64,000 nucleotides of DNA from Nitrosomonas cryotolerans ATCC 49181 (GCF_900143275.1 NZ_FSRO01000001.1:806001-870000); one strand, 5' to 3'. Counted from the stretch's first letter, positions 37,680-45,657 are shown. The notes: generated by a model from the letters alone, not told the origin. Translations and numbers: made by a program.

Positions 37680-38042
37680 TTTATCAAGATCTTCGAAAAA
37701 CCGGACCTTCAGACAAGGGAGGTAAGGAGACGATTCTGGTTTTCCGTCTTGGGCGGTTTTCACATTAAGTCGTGCTGCTGTGCTATGCGGTATGAGCGAC
37801 TCTGGCCGATTAGCGTGATTAACTGGGTTTTACGTTCCGCTGCGCCCTGGATCCCGAAATGGCGGTGCACCTTATAAAATGACCCAGCTAAATCAGGATT
37901 GGCTATGGCGTCAATAGGGAGACAGGAAACAAACATTAGTGATTTATGCAAAGAAACTGGGATCACACCAAACGCTTTATCGACATATTTCCCCAGATGG
38001 ATCTTTGCGAGTAGACGGCGAGAAGCTACTGAAAAAAGCTTA
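37680..38042 (+). pseudogene. decayed Tn3-family resolvase (serine recombinase) C-terminal part
   Basis: The plus strand contains, in shifting frames, the C-terminal resolvase landmarks: a VFGGF-like stretch near 37740, a GSRNGGAPYKMT block near 37853-37888 (compare ARGRKGGRP), ASIGRQETNISDLCKETGI near 37906-37962, and finally QTLYRHISPDGSLRVDGEKL to a TAA at 38042. At least two frameshifts separate these parts. The helix-turn-helix LCKETGI ... RQTLYRH is unmistakable. The catalytic N-terminal half is gone. It lies about 145 bases upstream of nirK. Confidence 0.8.
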
Positions 38043-38086
38043 ACGGCGGTTATATTCCGAATTTTGTATCGACTTCGTTATGATTT

Positions 38087-38136
38087 ATTCAACAACGCCT
38101 CGTAAAAGCGCAGGGCCTATCAACTTTACGTTAGGC
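38087..38136 (+). repeat. attC-like imperfect inverted repeat ahead of nirK
   Basis: It ends with GTTAGGC, the integron R' core, and begins ATTCAAC, which fits the R'' consensus RYYYAAC. ACGCCTCGTAAAAG pairs imperfectly with CTTTACGTTAGGCG. A true attC is expected 3' to a cassette gene; here the site precedes nirK, as the end of an upstream cassette would. It is a weak match and could be another kind of hairpin. Confidence 0.3.
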
Positions 38137-38187
38137 GCTCGAATAGCCTTTTTGTTTCGAATTTTTAACATACTGCAGAGATCAATA

Positions 38188-39306
38188 ATGAAAAAATTAA
38201 TCATGTGTTTTGCTTTCTATCTCGTGTCATTTTCATCGGTTTCATATGCTGATGAGGAAGCATTATCTTATATTGCTAATGTAGGCACCCAGTCAAACTT
38301 ACAAGACCTGGAGAGAGTACAGCAAGATTTAGTTGCGCCGCCCTTTTTACCGAAGCATCAACAAGCTTATTCCGGGAAGCCTAGAATCATCGAAATGGAA
38401 ATGGTGATTGAGGAAAAAGAAATAGAAATTGAACCCAATGTTTTTGTTCAAGCGATGACTTTTAATGGTACTAATCCTGGCCCAATGATGGTGGTGCATG
38501 AGGGTGACTATGTTGAGTTAACGCTTAAAAACCCTAGCACAAACATGCTCTTACATAATATTGATTTTCATGCCTCAACGGGGGCACTAGGCGGTGGTGC
38601 GTTAACCAAGGTGTCGCCAGGAGAGCAAGTCACATTGCGCTTTAAAGCTGAGATGCCGGGCACTTATGTTTATCACTGTGCGCCAGGAGGATTTATGACT
38701 CCTTATCATGTTGTTTCAGGTATGTATGGTGCGCTCATGATATTACCAAAAGATGGCTTAAAAGATCATAAGGGAAATAAGATTGTTTATGATAGGGCTT
38801 ATTATATTGGTGAACAGGGCTGGTACATTCCAAAGGACAAAAATGGAAACTACAAACGATATTCAAATGCAGTAGAGCCTTATACTGATACTTTAACCGT
38901 TATGCGCGGGCTCGTTCCGACACATGTAACTTACAACGGGAAAAAAGGTGCTTTAACTGGCGAAAATGCAATGAAGGCCACGGTTGGTGAAACTGTCTTG
39001 TTTATTCATTCGCAAGCTAATGAAGATTCTCGTATCCATTTAATAGGGGGACATGGCGATTTAGTCTGGCCTGGCGGCTCTTTTATGAATACACCCACGG
39101 TTGACAGAGAAACCTGGCATGTCAATGGCGGTGAAGCAGTGGCCGCTATTTACACATTTAAGCAGCCAGGTCTTTATGCTTATCTCAATCATGATTTGAT
39201 TCAAGCATTTATGCTTGGCGGCGAAGCTCATGTGGAAGTAAAGGGCAAATGGAATAATGATTTAATGGAGCAAGTTTCAAAGCCCGGTCCTATTAAAACT
39301 AATTGA
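38188..39306 (+). CDS. nirK: copper-containing nitrite reductase (NO-forming)
   Basis: I choose ATG 38188 (MKKLIMCFAFYLV), giving 372 residues with a signal peptide cleaved near SYADEE, so the enzyme is periplasmic. Two cupredoxin domains are present. Copper ligands: HNIDFHA (T1 His and T2 His), YHCAPG (T2 His and T1 Cys), PYHVVSGM (T1 His and Met), and NHDLIQA (T2 His). It converts nitrite to nitric oxide. The longer frame start at 38080 would run through debris. The gene is alone, without the ncgABC partners found upstream of nirK in N. europaea, and is flanked by a resolvase remnant and an IS derivative. Confidence 0.95.
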   Translation: MKKLIMCFAFYLVSFSSVSYADEEALSYIANVGTQSNLQDLERVQQDLVAPPFLPKHQQAYSGKPRIIEMEMVIEEKEIEIEPNVFVQAMTFNGTNPGPMMVVHEGDYVELTLKNPSTNMLLHNIDFHASTGALGGGALTKVSPGEQVTLRFKAEMPGTYVYHCAPGGFMTPYHVVSGMYGALMILPKDGLKDHKGNKIVYDRAYYIGEQGWYIPKDKNGNYKRYSNAVEPYTDTLTVMRGLVPTHVTYNGKKGALTGENAMKATVGETVLFIHSQANEDSRIHLIGGHGDLVWPGGSFMNTPTVDRETWHVNGGEAVAAIYTFKQPGLYAYLNHDLIQAFMLGGEAHVEVKGKWNNDLMEQVSKPGPIKTN

Positions 39307-39331
39307 TACGCCTAAATAATGTAATTATGAA

Positions 39332-39628
39332 ATGTTTGTCCGGAGAGCAATACATACCGCCGTTTTATCTGCTGGTAGATCGCAGTTATGACAGCAATGC
39401 AATGCTTGAACAGGCAAGGAGGCAGGGTATGGGAATCGTAATCTCCTCAAAGAGAAACCGTACAGCACGAAGGTCTTACGACAAAGAGCGCTATCAATTA
39501 CGACATCTGGTTAAAAATGCTTTCCTCCATCTCAAGTGTTGGCACGGCATTGCCACAAGATACGCCGAAAATACCGCTTCATTCCTTGCCGCTGTGCAAA
39601 TCAGATGTATTGCTCTCCGGACAAACAT
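39332..39628. mobile_element. 297-bp internally deleted IS5-family element with 24-bp perfect inverted repeats
   Basis: ATGTTTGTCCGGAGAGCAAT (start of the left arm, 39332-39355) recurs inverted at 39605-39628, all 24 bases matching. Between them lies only the C-terminal part of an IS5-family transposase on the plus strand, so the left end has been joined to the middle of the gene. Confidence 0.88.
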
Positions 39629-39635
39629 CTCATGA
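39354..39635 (+). pseudogene. IS5-family transposase C-terminal remnant
   Basis: The frame reads PPFYLLVDRSYDSNAML, then KRNRTARRSYDKERYQLRHL, then VKNAFLHLKCWHGIATRYAE, and IRCIALRTNI at the end. These are the last catalytic region (DRAYDS; Glu normally in VEN) and the tail of IS5-type DDE transposases. The catalytic Glu appears replaced by Lys (VKN for VEN). The N-terminal half is missing. Confidence 0.85.
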
Positions 39636-39671
39636 TTAGATTATCTGATTAGATTATTCAGGTGTAATGCG

Positions 39672-40331
39672 ATGACTTGTGCTTTTATAAATCGAATAGG
39701 GGGCCTTAAGAGAGTTGTCTTTCAGGGGAATGAGATAGCCGTCGAATTATTTGTCGTGGCGACCATTCTATTTTTGTTTACAAGTTGCGCCCAGCCCCCG
39801 CGTCATCTTTCTCCAAGTTCTCCTATTGATCTGAAAACAGCGAAATCAGTCCCGGTTGGAGAGGCCATTATTTTTGGACGTGTTAATGTTGTCACTAATG
39901 ATGAATCCTTTATTTGGGATGAACCCTTGTGGGACAAATTTCATTTGTATCTGATGTCCGATTCGGATTCAGAACCAGTTGTCTATACCTTGGCTCACGA
40001 TGGCACTTTCAGTTGGCATTTGCCGCCCGGGGATTATACGATCACGAGTTTTAAGTGGATGCGAGGGAATCATTATTTGATTCGGCCTGTCTTTGCGAAT
40101 TTCTCGGTTTCTGAACAATTAGAACCTGCTTATATAGGTGAGCTCGTAATTAAGTTCATGCAAACAGGCGCTCGTGCGTATTCTAAAAAAACCTGGAAAT
40201 TGCCACGAGCCTTTCCTGAAATGCAGGTTGTTGATAATGATCGATACGGGCTTCACCAACAACAAATCAATATTCCTGGGGCCAAAGGAGCGGCCAAAAA
40301 GAGATTGATGCGGCTGGAGAAGAAGCAATGA
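39672..40331 (+). CDS. putative lipoprotein with carboxypeptidase-regulatory-like domain
   Basis: A 219-residue protein. The hydrophobic stretch VELFVVATILFLFTSCAQPP near residues 25-45 ends in a lipobox-like FTSC, so the true start may be nearer to it and the protein lipidated. The middle (GRVNVVTNDESFIW, GTFSWHLPPGDYTITSFKW) resembles the beta-sandwich Cna-B/CarboxypepD-reg folds. The tail is basic. The stop overlaps the next gene by four bases (ATGA), so the two are co-translated. No match to a named family. Confidence 0.6.
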   Translation: MTCAFINRIGGLKRVVFQGNEIAVELFVVATILFLFTSCAQPPRHLSPSSPIDLKTAKSVPVGEAIIFGRVNVVTNDESFIWDEPLWDKFHLYLMSDSDSEPVVYTLAHDGTFSWHLPPGDYTITSFKWMRGNHYLIRPVFANFSVSEQLEPAYIGELVIKFMQTGARAYSKKTWKLPRAFPEMQVVDNDRYGLHQQQINIPGAKGAAKKRLMRLEKKQ

Positions 40332-40831
40332 AGCGCTGGTGGCTGATGCTTCTGAGTGTTTTTTGGATTAGTGGCTGTGTTGGTTACGGTGGAACATTAA
40401 ACGAGACCGTTTTCGCAGTTTATCCACCAACTCAAGCATCGGGGTATGGGTCTGTGTTTGTAACGGACGAGTCATATTCTCCACCTGTAGTTGATAGTCT
40501 GAGACCCACATTGCGCTGGAGTCCAATAGATGAGCCGATAGAAACCGACAAATATGATATCGCGATTCACGAAACCTACCAAAATAGCCCTTTAACGTGG
40601 GCGATAGGACCGGAAGTTTATTATCGCCAGGGACTTCAGGCATTAGAACACACACTGGAAATTCAACTTAAATCAAGCCAGGCATATTACTGGGCCGTGA
40701 GAATTCGACGTGACGAGAAGCCAGCGAGCAAGTGGTCCAGTTTTATCCTTTTGAGGGGTTGCACGTTCATCGGGTCGGGCTGCATAACCGAGGATTTGCC
40801 TTTTTTTCTTTTTGTTACACCAGATAAATAA
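40328..40831 (+). CDS. putative lipoprotein of unknown function
   Basis: A 167-residue protein. Signal peptide MKRWWLMLLSVFWISGC with lipobox WISGC (Cys17) predicts a lipid-anchored envelope protein. The body includes LRPTLRWSPIDEP and SQAYYWAVRIR, typical of a fibronectin type III-like or DUF-type beta-sandwich. Two Cys near the end (RGCTFIGSGC) may form a disulfide. It follows the previous gene with ATGA overlap and probably works with it at the outer membrane. Confidence 0.65.
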   Translation: MKRWWLMLLSVFWISGCVGYGGTLNETVFAVYPPTQASGYGSVFVTDESYSPPVVDSLRPTLRWSPIDEPIETDKYDIAIHETYQNSPLTWAIGPEVYYRQGLQALEHTLEIQLKSSQAYYWAVRIRRDEKPASKWSSFILLRGCTFIGSGCITEDLPFFLFVTPDK

Positions 40832-41026
40832 AGTGCTCATCAACAGATTCCTCCTGAGAATTGGAGTGAATACAAAACGATTACTATATCTTATCAATCC
40901 ATCTGTCATCGTTTATGGAACTGTCTCGTAATATATGATTTATTCGTTTTTAACTATACAACCGATTAATTATTAACAAATAGATGCGATAAGTATCTCA
41001 ATTTTGGGTTATTTCGGGACAGGCTC
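40832..41026. other. 195-bp AT-rich gap
   Basis: AT-rich with no gene. It ends where the copied fragment of the DUF4010 gene begins. Confidence 0.4.
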
Positions 41027-41122
41027 ATAGAGTCCACTACTGCCCGCGATATCTGACAGCCAGGCGGCAAAGGATAGTACAACGACGTAGAGTAGATCAA
41101 AGCTTGTTGCAGTATGAATCTC
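41027..41122. repeat. 96-bp stray copy of an internal part of the DUF4010/MgtC gene
   Basis: It aligns without gaps to 46282-46377, inside the DUF4010 gene, with about seven mismatches. Orientation is the same as the gene, so it would encode an inner transmembrane segment on the minus strand. It has no start or flanking gene sequence. Confidence 0.9.
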
Positions 41123-41368
41123 AAAAAAAGTGTCAGGTCTTGTTATATAACATCCATGCTGCTTCTTCTCTATATTTTTGGTTGTTGCTTACATTAATGC
41201 AAGACGTGATCCTTGTGTGTTCATCATACTATTGGATCTAAAGACTTTGCTATAATGAAAGCTAAATCTACCAAATGCTATAAAAATTAATGAAAAATCA
41301 TGATACTTGCCTTAATAGATGTTATTTTTGACGCAATATATTGTGTCATTTCGGACGCCTAGTTCTAG

Positions 41369-41905
41369 TTAGGCCTCGCAAGCACGGCTGAGGTACTCCA
41401 CAGCTGATGTGCGTTGTGATGCGTGGTTAACGCAGCTACGATTGGTCCTGGTTGTGCAACCCCCCAACCGCTAGGAGAGACACATGTTCAAACCAGACAC
41501 CTGCTGCACCTTGGTCCCGTATTTCGAAGTACAGGAAAGTCAGCTTCCAGAATTCAAGGCTCTTGGTTCTCAGTTCGTCACCCGGACACAGGCTGAGCCC
41601 GGATGCATGCACTATGCATTCTCGTTTAATGGGAGCATCGCCCACTGTCGAGAGGGTTACGAGAATGCAGAAGCCGTCCTTGCCCACCTGGAGAATGTTA
41701 GCGTTTTGCTTGATGAAGCCCTTAAGATTGCGAAAATTATCCGGCTCGAGGTGCATGCGCCGACGTCTGAAGTCGTGAAGCTTCGGGAACCCCTGGCATC
41801 TTTGAATCCACAGTTCTTTGTTCTAGAAGAGGGCATCCGCAGAGCGAGCGAGGCTTAACCCTTCGTTCAAGCGGACCTGCAACGGCGTGCCGCTTAACTC
41901 AAACG
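41369..41905 (+). mobile_element. integron-type gene cassette (537 bp)
   Basis: The left boundary is GTTAGGC at 41368-41374, matching the cassette core GTTRRRY. The right boundary is the attC R' site GTTAGAC at 41905-41911. Between them are one gene and its attC, the standard cassette design. Recombination is expected between G and TT at each core, giving 41369-41905. No integrase gene lies in the window. Confidence 0.75.
41484..41858 (+). CDS. antibiotic biosynthesis monooxygenase-type (ABM fold) cassette protein
   Basis: A 124-residue protein with AGGAGAG before its ATG. Residues about 8-95 form an ABM/YgiN-like ferredoxin-like fold: LVPYFEVQESQLPEF, TRTQAEPGCMHYAFSFN, and CREGYENAEAVLAHLENV. 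Relatives are quinone or heme-degrading monooxygenases or small regulators; activity is not predictable. The stop TAA lies inside the attC R'' core, a classic integron cassette layout. Confidence 0.8.
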   Translation: MFKPDTCCTLVPYFEVQESQLPEFKALGSQFVTRTQAEPGCMHYAFSFNGSIAHCREGYENAEAVLAHLENVSVLLDEALKIAKIIRLEVHAPTSEVVKLREPLASLNPQFFVLEEGIRRASEA

Positions 41906-41911
41906 TTAGAC
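41853..41911 (+). repeat. attC: attC site (59-base element)
   Basis: It runs from R'' GCTTAAC (41853-41859) to R' GTTAGAC (41905-41911), 59 bp in all. Inner arms TTCGTTCAAGCGG and CCGCTTAACTCAAACG pair with the unpaired bases typical of attC bottom-strand hairpins. It closely resembles the textbook aadA-type attC arrangement. Confidence 0.9.
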
Positions 41912-41957
41912 AGATCAGCTTGCTGAGGGCGAAACAGAACAATTCCAGGAGGGGGTC

Positions 41958-42494
41958 ATGAAAAATGTGACGAGAGTTGTTGTCTTCCTATATCTCGTTT
42001 TGTCGGCTGGATGCGCTACGCTAAAAACGGAAGAACATGAATACCTGTACTTTGAATTTGAACCTGGTTGGAAGGCTGGGCACAACACCGAGATAGCTAA
42101 CCAGTATTCTTTCACAGAGTTTATACGTGAAGGAGACGATATCAATAACTGGCGGGAACTGGTTACTATACAAAACTTTAATCGTAAGTCATGGCAGGGT
42201 GGTGATTCTCCAGAAGACTCGCTTAATGGTTTGAAAGCGATAAGGGAAAAGCAATGCCCCGGTGTAACAAAATGGAATGTAATTGAGAAGAATGAAAACA
42301 GCATTTTGTATGAATGGCAGGCAAGGCCTTGCCTGAGCTGGCCCAGTCAGCATGAAATAGCAAAGATAATATATGGAAAGTATAATCGGTTCATTGTTCA
42401 TTACGTCGCTAAGGTGTACGAATTGTCGCCAGATACGCGAGCTAAATGGATACAAAGATTTACGGAGTCTAAGACTATTTTGCGCAGGCAGTAG
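41958..42494 (+). CDS. cassette-borne putative lipoprotein
   Basis: A 178-residue protein with signal peptide MKNVTRVVVFLYLVLSAGC and lipobox LSAGC (Cys19). The body is a mixed alpha/beta protein with two further Cys (KQCPGV, RPCLSW) that could pair in the periplasm. AGGAGGGGG precedes the ATG. It starts 52 bases after the previous cassette core, so it is the second cassette of the array. Its own attC is missing because the sequence changes to an IS5 remnant three bases after its stop. No family recognised. Confidence 0.7.
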   Translation: MKNVTRVVVFLYLVLSAGCATLKTEEHEYLYFEFEPGWKAGHNTEIANQYSFTEFIREGDDINNWRELVTIQNFNRKSWQGGDSPEDSLNGLKAIREKQCPGVTKWNVIEKNENSILYEWQARPCLSWPSQHEIAKIIYGKYNRFIVHYVAKVYELSPDTRAKWIQRFTESKTILRRQ

Positions 42495-42496
42495 AA

Positions 42497-43326
42497 ATAT
42501 GGGAAGGTGCGTTCGACGATCCGTCGTTTCGGCAGGACGACGAAGCCTTTGACCTGATCGGAACGTTTGACGATTTCGATGGGTCTGGGACTGTTGCTCT
42601 GGGCTATGGGTCCGGCGTAAGCGCCATCGGCGACAACCTTTTCGATAAATGGAAATCGTCCCGTGATTTTATCCAGCGCCAGAATCGCGCCGTCTCGATC
42701 CTGTATTCCGGCGGAGTGGACATCGGCTTTCAGGATCATACCCAAAATATCGACGACAATATGGCGTTTGCGGCCTTTGACATTCTTGCCCGCATCAAAG
42801 CCGATATCGCCCCGCGCGTCGGGACCGGTCTTGACGGATTGCGCGTCGATGGTCGCCAGCGTCGGGCTTTCTTTCCGCCCTTCCAGATCACGAATGGAAC
42901 GGTACAGGGTATCGTGAATGTGGTTCCATGTCCCGTCCCTTATCCAGCCCCGAAAATATCGGTAAACCGTCTGCCACGGCGGAAAATCACCGGGAAGCAT
43001 GTCCCATTGGCAGCCTGATTGCAAAAGGTAGAAAATAGCGTTCATCCCAGATTTTCCATTAGGAATTTCCCAATAACGAAAAACTAATGGAATGAATAGC
43101 CTACATCAAAACAATCAGGAAGAAAAACTTGCAAATTAAAGCAACCATAATTTAGAGAATTCCAAATGTATTCAATAGGTTCTCCTAATGGAAAATTTGG
43201 GTTCATGACCGAGCGAAGGCAGGTGGTACGCGGGCGACCGGTTTTTGCAGGGGGTGGAAAATACGGTTTTATCTTCTCCCATTCCGCATCCCTCATGTTA
43301 CTTGCATATTCCTTGCGGCCTCGCAC
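42497..43326 (-). pseudogene. IS5-family transposase, 3' end lost and interrupted by a MITE
   Basis: The N-terminal part (MRDAEWEKIKPYFPPPAKTG, near 43294-43207) and the remainder (NAIFYLLQSGCQWDMLPGDF, LATIDAQSVKTG, GKNVKGRKRHIVVDILGM, VVADGAYAG, RRIVERTF) belong to one transposase. The reading breaks at 43046-43201, where a MITE sits. The C-terminal end stops at RIVERTF, so the last ~25-30 residues and the right IR are gone. The first catalytic Asp (TIDAQSVKT) and second Asp (VADGAY) are present. Confidence 0.85.
43046..43201. mobile_element. 156-bp MITE inside the IS5 transposase, with 5-bp target duplication
   Basis: Ends: CCCAGATTTTCCATTAGGA (43046-43064) and TCCTAATGGAAAATTTGGG (43183-43201), matching at 18 of 19 positions as inverted repeats. 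TTCAT precedes and follows the element (43041-43045, 43202-43206), and removing the element plus one TTCAT restores the transposase frame (SVMN-AIFYLL). Confidence 0.93.
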
Positions 43327-43629
43327 ATAATCCTTGCGGGTGAAGGATGTTCATACCATTTGATCCTCCTTGTAAAGATTCAACAACTCTACTAGTGAAT
43401 CAAAGGATTAGCCCTCACTCAACCCTGGGGCAGGAATTTTGAAACAGACTCTTAAATTAATTTAGGCATTTTCCTTATAGCATTTTAATTCCGGAAGCTT
43501 ATTATTATTAATTTGTCTCGGAGATTTAATATGTTTAACGATTAATTTACTTCAAGGTCCGAATTACAGGGCCTTGTTGTGCCATCGTGGAATTTAATAA
43601 TAATACTAATTTGGTGAGAGAATATATTA
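43327..43629. other. 303-bp AT-rich leader of the ice-binding-like gene
   Basis: The left part holds the upstream end of the IS5 remnant. A CAAGGTCC/GGGCCTTG hairpin lies at 43553-43576, about 50 bases before the start codon of the next gene, in its 5' leader. No other feature is apparent. Confidence 0.4.
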
Positions 43630-45132
43630 ATGAAAAAAATATCCGGTTTACTTTTAGAACGCTCGGTGACAAAAGGATTTTTTTATCTGGTGGCTGCAGC
43701 ATGTTGGTTGGTATTTGGTTCAGCAACATACGCACAGACCATGCAACCACGTCTGTGGATTACCGACGATTTTACTCGTAGTGCTTATGAGGTGACTCTT
43801 AACGGCGAACTGTTGTCATCGTTTCCGATTGAAACTACATTAGGTGCCCCTTCTGAAATTGATTTCAACCGACGAGATGGAACCCTGTGGATCGTCAGCG
43901 AGAATCCTGGCCGTCTCATTAACTTCAGTACCACGGGCGACCAGCTTGGCGAGCCGATATTAGCCGCGAGCTTTGGCACTAAAGGGACTGAAGGGGTTGC
44001 TGTTGCCATTGATGGATTCGCTGATGTGCTTTGGGTGGTGGATGACCCCGTTCCAGGCTCTGGTCCGACGCCGACGGTCTTCGAGGTAGAAAAAAACGGC
44101 ACTGTAGTCAGTCGGTTTGCAACTGCGAAGTATGATCCTGCATCAATTAGCCCCCAGGGTATCGCGATTGACCCGTTCGACGGTACGCTCTGGATTGTCG
44201 ACAACAGTACGGATACCATTTACAACATCGAGCGCACCGGCGAACTGATACAGTCACTGCCGCTGGGAGCGGACACGTCGTTCGATAATCTGCAAGGCAT
44301 TACCGTGTCTACGTCAGACGGTTCCTTGTGGGTGTCGGACCGGGGTAGCGATAGGATTTACAATCTCAGCCGTACTACCGGGGCAGAGATTTTTTCTTTT
44401 TCGACCAGTAGTTATGACCCGGCTTCGGAGAACGCCACAGGCATCGCGTATCAACCCAGCGTAACAGGTATTGTCGAGATGGTCAGTGTGCTGGCATTTA
44501 ACAAAGCAAAATTTAAGTTAGAGAAGGGAGCGATTATAAACGGTGACGTCGGCATTGCGGAGAATTCAGAAGCCGATCTTAAGGATGGTGAGATTACCGG
44601 TACGCTTTTCATCGACCCTGACGCCAAAAAAATTAAACTGGATAAAAAGGTGCCAATTCTCGGCGGCTCCGTCATGGCGGATCTTTCGCGAATGGTAGCA
44701 CATGTGGTGCAGGCTGCGAAGATGACGGGAGATCTAAAGCCTACTCAAGAATTTGGTGAGATCAAAGAATCGACCACAATATTCGGCGATTCTGGTCTTA
44801 ATGTGATTCAGGTAAAAAAGATCAAACTGAAAGATAATACGCTGACTTTGGTGGGCGATGCGCAATCCGAGTTCGTATTTAACGTTACTAGCGAAATGGC
44901 AATTGAAAAGGGCTCAGTTATCGTACTGCAGGGCGGGGTTACGCCGAACCAAGTGATCTTTAATCTGCTGGGTAAGGATAAGCTGAAAATAAAAGATGAC
45001 AGTATCGCACGTGGGACTTTCTTAGTGCTCGATGGTGAAGCGGAAATAGAAAAAAACAGCCTGATTGAAGGCGCTATTTTTGTCGGAAAGGAACTAAAGA
45101 TCTCCGATTCCGAACTGGTCGGCGCTCAATAA
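43630..45132 (+). CDS. exported beta-propeller/DUF3494 ice-binding-like fusion protein
   Basis: A 500-residue protein. A signal peptide of about 35 residues ends near ATYAQT. Residues about 37-275 are a six-bladed beta-propeller-like domain with repeated signatures: RLWITDDFTRS, GTLWIVSENPG, VLWVVDDPVPG, GTLWIVDNSTD, and GSLWVSDRGSD. Residues about 285-500 are a DUF3494 (ice-binding-like) domain: VLAFNKAKFKLEKGAIINGD, SEFVFNVTSEM, VTPNQVIFNLLG, and SIARGTFLVLDGEAEI. No membrane anchor follows. Such beta-solenoids bind surfaces (ice, polysaccharide or cell wall). The fusion suggests secreted adhesion. Monocistronic between IS remnants. Confidence 0.85.
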   Translation: MKKISGLLLERSVTKGFFYLVAAACWLVFGSATYAQTMQPRLWITDDFTRSAYEVTLNGELLSSFPIETTLGAPSEIDFNRRDGTLWIVSENPGRLINFSTTGDQLGEPILAASFGTKGTEGVAVAIDGFADVLWVVDDPVPGSGPTPTVFEVEKNGTVVSRFATAKYDPASISPQGIAIDPFDGTLWIVDNSTDTIYNIERTGELIQSLPLGADTSFDNLQGITVSTSDGSLWVSDRGSDRIYNLSRTTGAEIFSFSTSSYDPASENATGIAYQPSVTGIVEMVSVLAFNKAKFKLEKGAIINGDVGIAENSEADLKDGEITGTLFIDPDAKKIKLDKKVPILGGSVMADLSRMVAHVVQAAKMTGDLKPTQEFGEIKESTTIFGDSGLNVIQVKKIKLKDNTLTLVGDAQSEFVFNVTSEMAIEKGSVIVLQGGVTPNQVIFNLLGKDKLKIKDDSIARGTFLVLDGEAEIEKNSLIEGAIFVGKELKISDSELVGAQ

Positions 45133-45148
45133 TTAGCTATGTCGGGTC

Positions 45149-45172
45149 GATCGGCACTAGCGAGTGCCGATC
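45149..45172. terminator. 10-bp hairpin after the ice-binding-like gene
   Basis: Perfect 10-bp stem (GATCGGCACT and its complement) with a 4-base loop AGCG, 17 bases beyond the stop. It lacks a strong T tract (TTGATCT follows), so it is either a weak terminator or an mRNA-stabilising stem. Confidence 0.55.
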
Positions 45173-45307
45173 CTTGATCTGACCCAATCAATAGCAATTA
45201 ATGGGATCAGACTTTAATGCTGCTTACTGAGGAGGCAGTTTATTGTCTGCAATAAGACAGAGTTATTTGCGAAGTTTGGCATGGCCAAGTAAAACTGTAT
45301 ACCCCAG

Positions 45308-45519
45308 TTAAGCGACTTTTATCATTTTTGCGGCTTCTGCTTCATATTGATTTGGACTTTTGTATCCCAGATATGAATGTAGTCGGTAACTATTGTAGAA
45401 CATGGAAATATACTGCAATATATCCTGCTGTGCTTCATAACGGGTCTGATAACTTTTCCATTGGACACGTTCCTGTTTTAGGCTGCCAAAGAAACTTTCT
45501 GCAACCGCATTGACGCTCC
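45308..45519 (-). pseudogene. IS3-family transposase OrfB, C-terminal stub
   Basis: The minus strand reads SVNAVAESFFGSLKQERVQW, then SYQTRYEAQQDILQYI, and YNSYRLHSYLGYKSPNQYEA to a TAA at 45308. This is the typical IS3-family OrfB end (AESFFGSLK ... E ... RLHSYLGY). Its catalytic Glu region is intact but more than two thirds of the protein is absent. It abuts an IS110-type stub. Confidence 0.9.
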
Positions 45520-45523
45520 TATG

Positions 45524-45656
45524 TCAAATAATTGGTGCCGCATCTGACAAATCTGCGAGAATAAGCGGATACAGCTCGCGAACAATGTATCGCTTCAGGC
45601 AACGTTGAATTTCCTTATTTGACATCCCTTGAGCAGCACGTCGATTCACATAGGCT
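45524..45656 (-). pseudogene. IS110-family transposase C-terminal stub
   Basis: The minus strand reads QAYVNRRAAQGMSNKEIQRC followed by LKRYIVRELYPLIL, which resembles the C-terminal end of IS110-type transposases (YxxRRxxEGKSKKEIxRCLKRYxAREVY). It is only about 44 residues. It is cut upstream by a GAGACC-family repeat at 45658 and downstream by the IS3 stub. Confidence 0.65.
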
Positions 45657-45657
45657 T

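Noticed and set aside
41140..41370. TATAAT near 41251 as a promoter for the cassette gene
   Set aside because: No -35 box with proper spacing; the nearest TTGGAT lies only 13 bases upstream of it.
45328..45513. Plus-strand frame opposite the IS3 stub
   Set aside because: Mirror of the transposase stub; the minus strand gives the recognisable protein.
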